Below are positions 11,330 to 18,701 of a stretch of 64,000 nt of DNA, piece by piece; the stretch's first letter is position 1; the number at the start of each line of letters is the position of its first letter. Origin of the DNA: DASPKT01 sp035626475 (GTDB lineage Bacteria; Pseudomonadota; Alphaproteobacteria; Azospirillales; Azospirillaceae). The stretch is taken from contig DASPNP010000063.1 in the NCBI GenBank assembly GCA_035626475.1, forward strand, positions 107,349-171,348, in the 5' to 3' direction. A program made the position numbers and the translations under genes. The notes below the pieces were generated by a model. That model did not search any database. It had not been told where the DNA came from and saw only the letters and a program-made list of their open reading frames with translations.

Positions 11330-12103
11330 TTGCCATCAACTCCTGCAGTTGACGCCCCCGTCCTCAGGGTTCGTATTGAAACTGAGGAACTCCCAACAGT
11401 TGATAACGTGGCATCAATTCTGGGCGAGATCGGAAAGTCTTTTGACAGATACGCCAGGAGATATGGAGTACGTCATGGATTGCGCTTAGTAGTTCAAAGA
11501 ATCTACATCGGCAGCTTGATAGCTGATCTTGTTGTTATTGGCACTGCGACTACTTTGACCGCAATACAACACCGAGAGGCAATTTACGGGTTCGTCGGCT
11601 TTTTGAGTAATGCTCTCTCAATTGCACAGGGTATAAAAAAGGGGGAGAACAAAACACCTGAGAAGCGTTTAGTTAACGCATTACACGGGCCAGTGGCAAA
11701 CGGTGAGGCTCAGCAGGTCAATATTTTCATCGTTGGAGACAGCAATTCTATAAATATAGATAAAGATTCTGTGAAAATGATAAGTAACGCTAATTTGTCT
11801 TTGAAGAAAAATCCGGACAGTGCCCGGGAAATGAAAATAGAATACATAGAAATGGCGGAAGAGATACCAGTTAGCATATCCACGCTTCCCGCAGCAAAAG
11901 TAGCAAAACCGATGGATGGGAAATACGGCACGGCATTCAATATTAAAGGACAATGGTACGTTAGACTTGAAGGTGAAGGCGGCGTTCTCAATCCAGCGGA
12001 GATGGAACGCGGCGTAACAATTGAAGACGGGAGAGTGTACAAATTTAACGGATCATGGGAGGGGCGACGCTATCGTATCAAGAGAGCCGATCCGTCCGCT
12101 TGA
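11330..12103 (+). CDS. hypothetical protein, AT-rich gene, two predicted membrane segments
   Basis: The 257-aa product was not recognised. The start is TTG 11330, supported by a strong AGAGGAGA at 11315-11322. A 50-residue soluble N-terminus precedes two hydrophobic segments at about 58-79 and 83-101. These are followed by a polar region with a strand motif VNIFIVGDSNSINID near 130 and a C-terminal part rich in beta-forming residues (YGTAFNIKGQWYVRLEG, then GRVYKFNGSW). Codon use is strongly AT-biased (AAA, GAA, ATA) and unlike every other gene in the window, so recent horizontal acquisition is likely. It stands alone beside tRNA-Ser. Possible roles such as an effector, immunity or defence component are guesses without direct evidence. 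Confidence 0.75.
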   Translation: MPSTPAVDAPVLRVRIETEELPTVDNVASILGEIGKSFDRYARRYGVRHGLRLVVQRIYIGSLIADLVVIGTATTLTAIQHREAIYGFVGFLSNALSIAQGIKKGENKTPEKRLVNALHGPVANGEAQQVNIFIVGDSNSINIDKDSVKMISNANLSLKKNPDSAREMKIEYIEMAEEIPVSISTLPAAKVAKPMDGKYGTAFNIKGQWYVRLEGEGGVLNPAEMERGVTIEDGRVYKFNGSWEGRRYRIKRADPSA

Positions 12104-12272
12104 TCAATACACCACGCCACACGCGTGCTCTAGTAATTGCAACCTTCTAGGTATGCTGACAAGAGTAGAATATCGCCTCAATCTTGCGACAAGCTCACCA
12201 GGCAGTTGACCTACGAGAGGTCGAGTTTCCTGGAGATGATTCGGATTATGCACGTCCGCAGGTCGGGCCGGC

Positions 12273-12350
12273 GTAGGTCGGGAGGAGCGGCAGCGCATCC
12301 CGACATGCCGTCGGAAGGTGTCGGGATACGCTTCGCTCCTCCCGACCTAC
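12273..12350. repeat. REP-like inverted repeat, family GTAGGTCG
   Basis: Perfect 17-bp inverted ends, GTAGGTCGGGAGGAGCG (12273-12289) and CGCTCCTCCCGACCTAC (12334-12350), enclose inner complementary segments (GCATCCCGACA and TGTCGGGATACG). It lies 22 bp downstream of the ngg stop and may serve as its 3' end structure. The same family is at 4883-4963. Confidence 0.75.
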
Positions 12351-12372
12351 GCACGACGTTGGCCGTTCCCCC

Positions 12373-14097
12373 CTAGAACCCTCCCCGCGTATTCGGGAAC
12401 AGCAGGTCCACGAACCGCTCCGCCGTCGGCTGCGGCTCGTGGTTCGCCAGGCCCGGGCGTTCGTTGGCCTCGATGATGACGTAGTCGGGGGCGTCCACCG
12501 CCGGGACCAGGAAGTCGAAGCCGACCACGGGCATCCCGAGCGCGTGGGCCGCCTGGACCGCCACCTCGGCCAGGGTCGGATGCAGCTGCGGCGTGACATC
12601 GTGGATGGTGCCGCCGGTGTGCAGATTGGCGGTCTTGCGGACGCGCAGCACCTCGCCCTCCGGGAGCACGTCGTCGAGAGTCCGGCCGGCCGTGCCGACG
12701 CAACGCTCGGTCTCCGCGTCGAGCGGGATGCGGCTCTCGCCGCCGGTGGCGGCGGCGCGGCGGCGGCTCTGGGTCTCGATCAGCGAGCGCACCGTGTGGA
12801 CACCGTCGCCCACCACCTCGGCCGGGATGCGCACGGCCGCCGCCACGACCTCGCCGCCGATAACGATGATGCGCAAATCCTGCCCCTCGCAGAACTGCTC
12901 CAGCAGCACCGTCTCGCATTGCTGCCGGGCGGTGGCGCGCGCGCGCTCCAGCGTGGCGGGGTCGCGCACGTCGACGGTGATGCCGCGGCCCTGCTCGCCG
13001 CGGGCGGGCTTGACCACGATGCGGCCGTGGCGCGCCAGGAAGTCCAGGTCGCCCGGGCCGAAGTCCGCCACCGCCTGGTCCGGCACGTGGAGGCCATGGC
13101 GGGCGAGGATGCGGCGGGTCACCGCCTTGTCGTCGCAGCGCGACATGGCGACGGCGCTGGTCAGCTCCGAGAGGCTCTCGCGGCAATGCACGGTGCGGCC
13201 GCCGAGCGTGAGCGCGAAGAAGCCGCCCTCGGCGTCCGTCACCTCCACCCCGATGCCGCGCCGCCGCGCCTCGCGCACGATGATCTTGGCATAGGGGTTG
13301 AGGCGCGCCTCGTCCTCCGAGGGCGGGCCGATGAACAGGCTCTCATTGATCGGACTCTTGGTCTTCAGCGCGAAGACCGGCACCCGCTCGAAGCCCAGCT
13401 TCTCGTAGAGCGCGATGGCGTTGTAGTTGTCGTGCAGGACCGACAGGTCGAGATAGGCCCGCCCCTCCGCCCGGAAATGCGCCGCCACCGCCCGCACCAG
13501 CGCCTCGCCGATGCCGGGGAAGGGCGCCTGCGGGCACACCGCCAGCCCCCAAAGCGAGCTGCCGCCCTCGGGATCGCCGAAGGCCTTGATATGGTCGATG
13601 CCGGTGACGACGCCGATCACCTGCCCCGTCGTCTGCGACACCGCCACCAGATGGCGCCGCACCGGGTCGGCCTCCGTCGCCCGCAGGAACTCGGCCGGCG
13701 GCGGCACCATGCGGCGGCGGGCATAGATGCAGTGGGCGGCCTCGGCCTCCTCCTGCCCGTGCAGCGGCCGGATGGTGAAGCCGGCCAGCGGCGCCCCCGC
13801 CCCGCGCGACACGGTGAGATCGAGGCGGTAGGTGTGGCTGGGGTCCAGGAACAGTTCCTGCGGCGCCTGCGCCAGCGCCACCTGCGGATCGCGCAGGTAG
13901 AGCGCGATGTCGCGCTGGCCCGGGGTCTCCCGCCGCATCTCCTCGATCAGCGAGCCGAAGTCGGGGAAGGTGTGGGCGAAGATCAGCCGGCCCCAGCCGC
14001 ACTCCACCACGGCGGGCCGCACCGGCGCCGCCATGGAGGCGAGGTCCAGGGACCGCGAGGCGCTTGCGTCGGTCATCCCGCGCAGGATCGTACCCAT
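12373..14097 (-). CDS. ngg: N-acetylglutaminylglutamine synthetase (GNAT plus ATP-grasp)
   Basis: This 574-aa bifunctional enzyme makes N-acetylglutaminylglutamine, the precursor of the osmoprotectant NAGGN. An N-terminal acetyltransferase domain spans about 90-260 (IGVVTGIDHIKAFGDP, then LHDNYNAIALYEKLGF). It is followed by an ATP-grasp ligase at about 280-570 with VVKPARGEQGRG, VLLEQFCEGQDLR and the metal-binding DYVIIEANERPG. This order is diagnostic of the NAGGN synthetase family. The start ATG 14097 follows GGGAG by 8 nt. It lies 63 bp downstream of asnO on the same strand, as in the known asnO-ngg pair, so the two are probably one osmotically induced operon. Confidence 0.93.
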   Translation of the reverse strand: MGTILRGMTDASASRSLDLASMAAPVRPAVVECGWGRLIFAHTFPDFGSLIEEMRRETPGQRDIALYLRDPQVALAQAPQELFLDPSHTYRLDLTVSRGAGAPLAGFTIRPLHGQEEAEAAHCIYARRRMVPPPAEFLRATEADPVRRHLVAVSQTTGQVIGVVTGIDHIKAFGDPEGGSSLWGLAVCPQAPFPGIGEALVRAVAAHFRAEGRAYLDLSVLHDNYNAIALYEKLGFERVPVFALKTKSPINESLFIGPPSEDEARLNPYAKIIVREARRRGIGVEVTDAEGGFFALTLGGRTVHCRESLSELTSAVAMSRCDDKAVTRRILARHGLHVPDQAVADFGPGDLDFLARHGRIVVKPARGEQGRGITVDVRDPATLERARATARQQCETVLLEQFCEGQDLRIIVIGGEVVAAAVRIPAEVVGDGVHTVRSLIETQSRRRAAATGGESRIPLDAETERCVGTAGRTLDDVLPEGEVLRVRKTANLHTGGTIHDVTPQLHPTLAEVAVQAAHALGMPVVGFDFLVPAVDAPDYVIIEANERPGLANHEPQPTAERFVDLLFPNTRGGF

Positions 14098-14160
14098 GGC
14101 ATTCACTCCCAATTTATCGGCCCCGCGCGATTTCGTGCGCGAGTGCGCCCCATGCGTTGC

Positions 14161-15939
14161 TCAATGGATGCCCTGCTCCTGGAACCAGAACTCCAGCAGG
14201 GCGACCTGCCAGAGCTTGGATCCGCGGAGCGGGGTGATGTGGTCCTCGGGTGCCCGCAGCAGCTCGTCGACATAGGGCTGCTGGAACAGGCCGCGGCGGC
14301 GGAACTCCCCGCCGGTGACGAGGTCGCGCACCTTTTCCAGGAAGGGTCCGCGCAGGTACTTCAGCGCCGGCACCGGGAAGTAGCCCTTGGGCCGGTCGAT
14401 GACGGCGGCCGGGATCACCCGGCGCGACGCCTCCTTCAGCACCCATTTGCCGCCGTCGCGCACCTTCAGCTCGGCCGGGATGCGGGCGGCCAGCTCCACC
14501 AGCTCATGGTCGAGGAAGGGCACCCTTGCCTCCAGCCCCCAGGCCATGGTCTGGCTGTCCACCCGCTTCACCGGGTCGTCCACCAGCATGACCGTCGTGT
14601 CCAGCCGCAGCGCCTTGTCCACCGCGCGCTCGGCGCCGGGGCGGGCGAACTGCTCGGCGACGAAGGACGTCGCGTGGTCCTCGGCCAGCAGGTCGGGATT
14701 CAGCGCCCGGCCCATCTCCGCATGGTCGCGGTCGAAGAAGACGCGGGCATAGGCCTCCACCGGGTCGTTGCTGTCCAGCAGCGGCGGGTACCAGTGGTAG
14801 CCGCCGAAGACCTCGTCGGCGCCCTGGCCGGACTGCACGACGCGGACATGGCGAGCCACCTCCTGCGACAGCAGGTAGAAGCCGATATTGTCGTGGCTGA
14901 CCATGGGCTCGGACATGGCGCGCACGCAGTTGCCCAGCTCCGGCAGGGCGCGGCGGCTGTCGACGAACAGCTTGTGGTGGTCGGTGCCGAAATGGCGCGC
15001 GACGATGTCGGAATACTGGAACTCGTCGCCCTTCTCGTCGCCCACGCTCTCGAAGCCGATGGCGAAGGTCTTCAGGCCCGCCTGCCCCTCCTCCGCCAGC
15101 AGGCCGGTGATGAGCGAGCTGTCCAGCCCGCCCGACAGCAGCACGCCCACCGGCACGTCGGCGACCAGGCGGCGGCGGACGGCGACCCGCAGGCTCTCCA
15201 GCACCTCCTCCTGCCACTCCTCGGCGGTCCTGGCGCGGTCGCTGCCGCGCGGGCCGTAGGCGACGTCCCAGTAGCGGTGCTCGTGCCTCGTGCCGTCGGC
15301 CTCGAGGCGCAGCACGGTGGCGGGCGGCAGCTTCTTCACGCCGTTCAGGATGGTGCGCGGCGGCGGCACCACGGCGTGGAAGCTCATGTAATGGTACAGC
15401 GCCACCGGGTCGACCGAGGTGTCCACCCCGCCCGCCGCCAGCAGCGACGGCAGGGTGGAGGCGAAGCGGATGCCCTCGGCCGTCTCCGTGTAGTAGAGCG
15501 GCTTGATGCCCAGCCGGTCGCGGCCCAGCACGACGCGGCCGCTGTCGCGCTCGTGGATGGCGAAAGCGAACATGCCCAGGAAGCGCTTCACGCAGTCCTC
15601 GCCCCAGGCATGGTAGGCCTTCAGCAGGACCTCCGTGTCGCCGGCGGAGAAGAACCGGTAGCCGCGCGCCTCCAGCTCGGCCCGCAGCTCCTTGTGATTG
15701 TAGAGGCAGCCGTTGAAGACCAGGGTCAGCCCCAGCTCGGGGTCGGTCATGGGCTGCTGCGAGGTCGGCGACAGATCGATGATGCTGAGTCGGCGGTGGC
15801 CGAGCGCCACCTGCCCCTGGGCGAAGACGCCGTGGGCGTCGGGACCCCGGTCGGCCATGCGGTCGCACATGGCCTGGAGGGAAGCGAGATCGGGAGGACG
15901 GCTCCCGCGGAACCGGATCTCTCCGGCGATGCCACACAT
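14161..15939 (-). CDS. asnO: N-acetylglutaminylglutamine amidotransferase AsnO
   Basis: This asparagine-synthetase-like enzyme of 592 aa converts N-acetylglutaminylglutamine to its amide (NAGGN), a dipeptide compatible solute. The mature N-terminus MCGIAGEI supplies the class II glutaminase nucleophile Cys2, with RGPDAHG and HRRLSIIDL following. The synthetase half contains the PP-loop VLLSGGLDSSLITGLLAEE. Length and pairing with ngg separate it from ordinary AsnB. The start ATG 15939 is fixed by the need for Cys2; GGAGGAG lies upstream. The fuller NAGGN clusters of some bacteria also hold a peptidase and transporter; here only the two synthetic genes are present, with an MFS gene upstream that may be unrelated. 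Confidence 0.93.
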   Translation of the reverse strand: MCGIAGEIRFRGSRPPDLASLQAMCDRMADRGPDAHGVFAQGQVALGHRRLSIIDLSPTSQQPMTDPELGLTLVFNGCLYNHKELRAELEARGYRFFSAGDTEVLLKAYHAWGEDCVKRFLGMFAFAIHERDSGRVVLGRDRLGIKPLYYTETAEGIRFASTLPSLLAAGGVDTSVDPVALYHYMSFHAVVPPPRTILNGVKKLPPATVLRLEADGTRHEHRYWDVAYGPRGSDRARTAEEWQEEVLESLRVAVRRRLVADVPVGVLLSGGLDSSLITGLLAEEGQAGLKTFAIGFESVGDEKGDEFQYSDIVARHFGTDHHKLFVDSRRALPELGNCVRAMSEPMVSHDNIGFYLLSQEVARHVRVVQSGQGADEVFGGYHWYPPLLDSNDPVEAYARVFFDRDHAEMGRALNPDLLAEDHATSFVAEQFARPGAERAVDKALRLDTTVMLVDDPVKRVDSQTMAWGLEARVPFLDHELVELAARIPAELKVRDGGKWVLKEASRRVIPAAVIDRPKGYFPVPALKYLRGPFLEKVRDLVTGGEFRRRGLFQQPYVDELLRAPEDHITPLRGSKLWQVALLEFWFQEQGIH

Positions 15940-16005
15940 GCTCGGTCGGGCTCCTCCGCGACGGGACGGGTGGGGTTCAGTGGTCCGCGGCGCCGGGAGG
16001 TGGCA

Positions 16006-16019
16006 CCGCATTTATGCGG
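16006..16019. promoter_or_regulatory. palindrome in the asnO upstream region
   Basis: CCGCATTTATGCGG (6-bp arms, 2-bp centre) lies 67 bp upstream of the asnO start and 43 bp downstream of the MFS stop. It could be an operator for the NAGGN operon; this is an inference from position and symmetry only. Confidence 0.3.
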
Positions 16020-16061
16020 AACATCCGTCCGGCGCGGTCGGCACGCGCACGCCGTGACCCT

Positions 16062-17369
16062 CTACGGATGCGCGCGCCTTTCGCCGAAATCTCGGGGTGG
16101 GCCGCCGCCGCCGTTCGCCGCGTCCGCGCGCGGGTCGAGCGGCGTCGCCACGGGGGTGGTGACGGCCACGGCGGCGTAGGGCGCCTGCTGGGCCGACGGC
16201 ACCGCCGGGCTGACGCCCATGCGCCAGAGCCCGTAGAGCGCGGCCGCCAGCCCCACCCCGGCGCAGAACAGGAACAGCCCGCCCGGCCCCGCCATCTGCA
16301 TGATGGTGGAGGCGGCCGACGGGCCCAGCGCGGCACCGGTGGAATAGCCCAGCACCAGGCCGCCGCTGGCCGGCACCACCTCGGCCGGCGACAGATGGTC
16401 GTTGGTGTGGGCGACGCAGGCGGGATAGACCGTGAAGGCGAAGCCGCCGAACAGGGCGGCGCCCGCCAGCAGCAGGGGAAAGCCCGGCGCCAGGCTCTCC
16501 GCCTCCGCCAGCAGGAAGCCGGTGCCGGCCAAGGCGGCGAACAACGCGACGATGACCCGGCGCCGGTCGAACACGTCCGACAGCCGCCCCAGCGGCCATT
16601 GCAGCAGCACGCCGCCCAGGATGATCGCCGCCATGAACAGCGCGGTGTCGCCGACGCCGTAGCCCAGCTGCCGCAGATGCACGGGCGCCATGTTGACCAG
16701 CGCGCCGCCGATGGCGCCGGCGAAGACCGTGCCCGTCAGCCCCAGCGGCGAGGCATCGTAGAGGCGGCGGAAGCCGAAGGAGACGATGTCGGGCAGCATC
16801 GGCTGCTGCTGCCGGGTCAGCGCCACCGGCAGCACCGCCAGCGACAGCAGGAAGGCCAGCGCGATGAACACCGTCTGGGCATCGCCGGCCTCCAGCGGCA
16901 GCAGCGTCTGGCCGGCGGCCTGGCCGGCATAGAGGCTGATCATGTATGCCGCGAGAATGCGGCCTCGGGTGCCGGGCGCCGCCGTCTGGTTCAGCCAGCT
17001 CTCCAGGCAGACGAAGGCGCCGGCCATGCAGAAGCCCTGCAGCAGCCGCAGCAGCCCCCAGGCGGTCGCGTCCGGCAGCAGGGGCAGCAGCAGCGTCGCG
17101 GCGCAGACGGAGGAGACCAGCGCGCTGAAGGCCCTGATGTGCCCGACCCGGTGGATCAGCCGGTAGGCCTGCATCGAGCCGACGGTCAGGCCGGCGGAAT
17201 AGGCGCCCATGACCAGGCCGATGGCGGGCGTGGAGACGCCGCTGTCGGCCAGCCGCACGCCCAGGACCGTGGCCAGCGTCCCCATCCCGGCCATCAGCAT
17301 GAAGACGGCGGCCAGCAGCGACAGGACGGGCCGGAGCATCCGCCAGCCGCTCATCTGCCGGCCGGCCAT
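16062..17369 (-). CDS. MFS transporter (YcaD-like)
   Basis: This 435-aa inner-membrane major facilitator has about 12 hydrophobic segments. Recognisable features are GLVMGAYSAGLTVGS, LLQGFCMAGAFVCLESWLN and a mid-protein loop rich in charged residues (FGFRRLYDASPLG). The glycine-rich helix with ESWLN is typical of the YcaD/UMF2-type branch, whose substrates are unknown. The start is taken as ATG 17369 (MAGRQMSGW), preceded by AGAGGGG. The frame remains open much further upstream but would run across the divergent kinase gene. The C-terminal 40 residues are low-complexity and proline/alanine-rich. It is transcribed in the same direction as asnO-ngg, 122 bp upstream, so a link with NAGGN export is conceivable but unproven. 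Confidence 0.8.
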   Translation of the reverse strand: MAGRQMSGWRMLRPVLSLLAAVFMLMAGMGTLATVLGVRLADSGVSTPAIGLVMGAYSAGLTVGSMQAYRLIHRVGHIRAFSALVSSVCAATLLLPLLPDATAWGLLRLLQGFCMAGAFVCLESWLNQTAAPGTRGRILAAYMISLYAGQAAGQTLLPLEAGDAQTVFIALAFLLSLAVLPVALTRQQQPMLPDIVSFGFRRLYDASPLGLTGTVFAGAIGGALVNMAPVHLRQLGYGVGDTALFMAAIILGGVLLQWPLGRLSDVFDRRRVIVALFAALAGTGFLLAEAESLAPGFPLLLAGAALFGGFAFTVYPACVAHTNDHLSPAEVVPASGGLVLGYSTGAALGPSAASTIMQMAGPGGLFLFCAGVGLAAALYGLWRMGVSPAVPSAQQAPYAAVAVTTPVATPLDPRADAANGGGGPPRDFGERRAHP

Positions 17370-17491
17370 CGTCCGGTCGCCCCTCTGGCTGTCCGCCACG
17401 GCCTGCGCGGCCTGGGTGAAGGCATGTCGGCTCCGCATGCGGATGGGAGGGTGGCTCGAAAGGACAACAGCGGTAACAAGGCGAAGGCACC

Positions 17492-17518
17492 GGAACCCGA
17501 AAGGGGGGACGGACCGTT
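17492..17518 (+). promoter_or_regulatory. possible EcfG (general stress) promoter
   Basis: GGAAC at 17492-17496 and CGTT at 17515-17518 lie upstream of the sensor kinase gene. The boxes match the alphaproteobacterial EcfG consensus, but the 18-nt spacer is one longer than the usual 16-17. Confidence 0.3.
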
Positions 17519-17541
17519 TTCGATCGACGGCAAGAGCTGAG

Positions 17542-18555
17542 ATGCCACGGAACCCCATGCCGCTGCGCCTGGTGACCGCCAACGACACCCCGTTCCGCCG
17601 CCTGCCCATCTGGGGCCGGTACGCGCTGGCGACGCTGCTGGTGCTGGCGACCCTGGGGGTCCGGCTCTGGGCCGACGCCATCCTGACCGGCTATCCGCTG
17701 CTGCTGTTCTTCATCCCAGTCATCGCCGCCTCGGCGCTGCTGGACCGGGGCACCGGCATCTACAGCACGCTGCTGTCGGCGCTGCTGGTGGACTGGTTCT
17801 TCCTGGAGCCGCGCTTCAGCCTGGCGGTGGCCCAGCCGCAGAGCCTGGTGGCGCTGACCCTGTTCGTGGCGGTGGGCGTCACCATCGCGGTGACCATGGA
17901 GGCGCTGCGCGTGGCGGTGGAGCGGCTGACCGCGGTGTCGGAGCGGCGCGACCTGCTGCTGCGCGAGATGAGCCACCGCACCAAGAACAATCTGCAGGCC
18001 GTCGCAGCACTCCTGACCCTGGAGCGGAGCCGCAACGCCGGCTGCGGGCCCCTGATCGACTCGCTGGGCAGCCGCATCACCACCATGGCGCGCGTGCACG
18101 ACCGGCTGCGCGTGTCCGAGGAGGGCCGGGCGGAGGTCGATGCCGGCGCCTTCCTGCAGGATCTGACGGACGATCTGCGCAGCGGCCTGGTGGACGGCCG
18201 GCCCATTACGCTGCGGCTGGAGCTTCCCGACGGCTCCTGGCCGCTGGCGATGGACCAGGCGGTGCCGCTCGGCCTGATCGTCAACGAGCTGATCACCAAC
18301 GCCGTGAAATACGCCTTCCCGGACGGCCGGCGCGGCGAGCTGCTGGTGTCGCTGCGCCGGCAGGGCGGCGCGGTCGTGCTGGAGGTGGCCGACGACGGCA
18401 TCGGCATGGCGGACGGGACGCCGCAGCCGGGCTCCTCCGGCCTCGGCGCGCTGCTGGTCGACCTGCTGTCGCAGCAGCTCCGGGCCACCGTCACCCGCTC
18501 CGGCCCGCCCGGCACCCGCGTGACCGTCCGCGTGCCCCGGGAGGGCGGGCGCTAG
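17542..18555 (+). CDS. HisKA_2-family sensor histidine kinase with DUF4118 membrane domain
   Basis: The 337-aa product has an N-terminal four-helix membrane module of the DUF4118 type (about 30-130; LLLFFIPVIAASALLDRGTG, then LLVDWFFLEPRFS). A HisKA_2 phosphoacceptor box REMSHRTKNNLQAVAALL follows near 150, then an HATPase_c domain with NELITNAVKYAFP, DDGIGM and GSSGLGALLV. HisKA_2 kinases in alphaproteobacteria often feed the PhyR/EcfG general stress pathway. No response regulator gene is adjacent, so it is an orphan. The start ATG 17542 is chosen because upstream in-frame codons run antisense into the MFS gene; ATG 17557 is an alternative. Confidence 0.88.
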   Translation: MPRNPMPLRLVTANDTPFRRLPIWGRYALATLLVLATLGVRLWADAILTGYPLLLFFIPVIAASALLDRGTGIYSTLLSALLVDWFFLEPRFSLAVAQPQSLVALTLFVAVGVTIAVTMEALRVAVERLTAVSERRDLLLREMSHRTKNNLQAVAALLTLERSRNAGCGPLIDSLGSRITTMARVHDRLRVSEEGRAEVDAGAFLQDLTDDLRSGLVDGRPITLRLELPDGSWPLAMDQAVPLGLIVNELITNAVKYAFPDGRRGELLVSLRRQGGAVVLEVADDGIGMADGTPQPGSSGLGALLVDLLSQQLRATVTRSGPPGTRVTVRVPREGGR

Positions 18556-18640
18556 TCACCGACCCAGCCGCCCGTCGCCGCGCATCCGGGCCTCAACGCG
18601 CCGATGCCGCCGTTGATGCGGAGATACGGCGCATGATGAA

Positions 18641-18674
18641 AGAAAAAAGGGCCGGGCGATCGCTCGCCCGGCCC
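18641..18674 (-). terminator. intrinsic terminator of the TonB receptor gene
   Basis: On the minus strand an 11-bp perfect stem (18664-18674 with 18649-18659) with a 4-nt loop is followed by a T-rich run (complement of GAAAAAA at 18642-18648). It lies 28 bp after the receptor stop. Confidence 0.92.
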
Positions 18675-18701
18675 GGAGTTCCGCTTCACGGAAAGCGGCG
18701 G

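Noticed and set aside
11265..11489. 74-codon plus-strand frame overlapping the start of the AT-rich gene
   Set aside because: It conflicts with the better-supported frame at 11330 (ribosome-binding site, length) and lacks a start signal.
12439..16179. 1246-codon plus-strand frame across ngg and asnO
   Set aside because: Antisense shadow of two well-supported genes.
16012..18099. Long minus-strand frame joining the MFS region to the kinase region
   Set aside because: It is out of frame with the MFS gene and antisense to the kinase; no family similarity.
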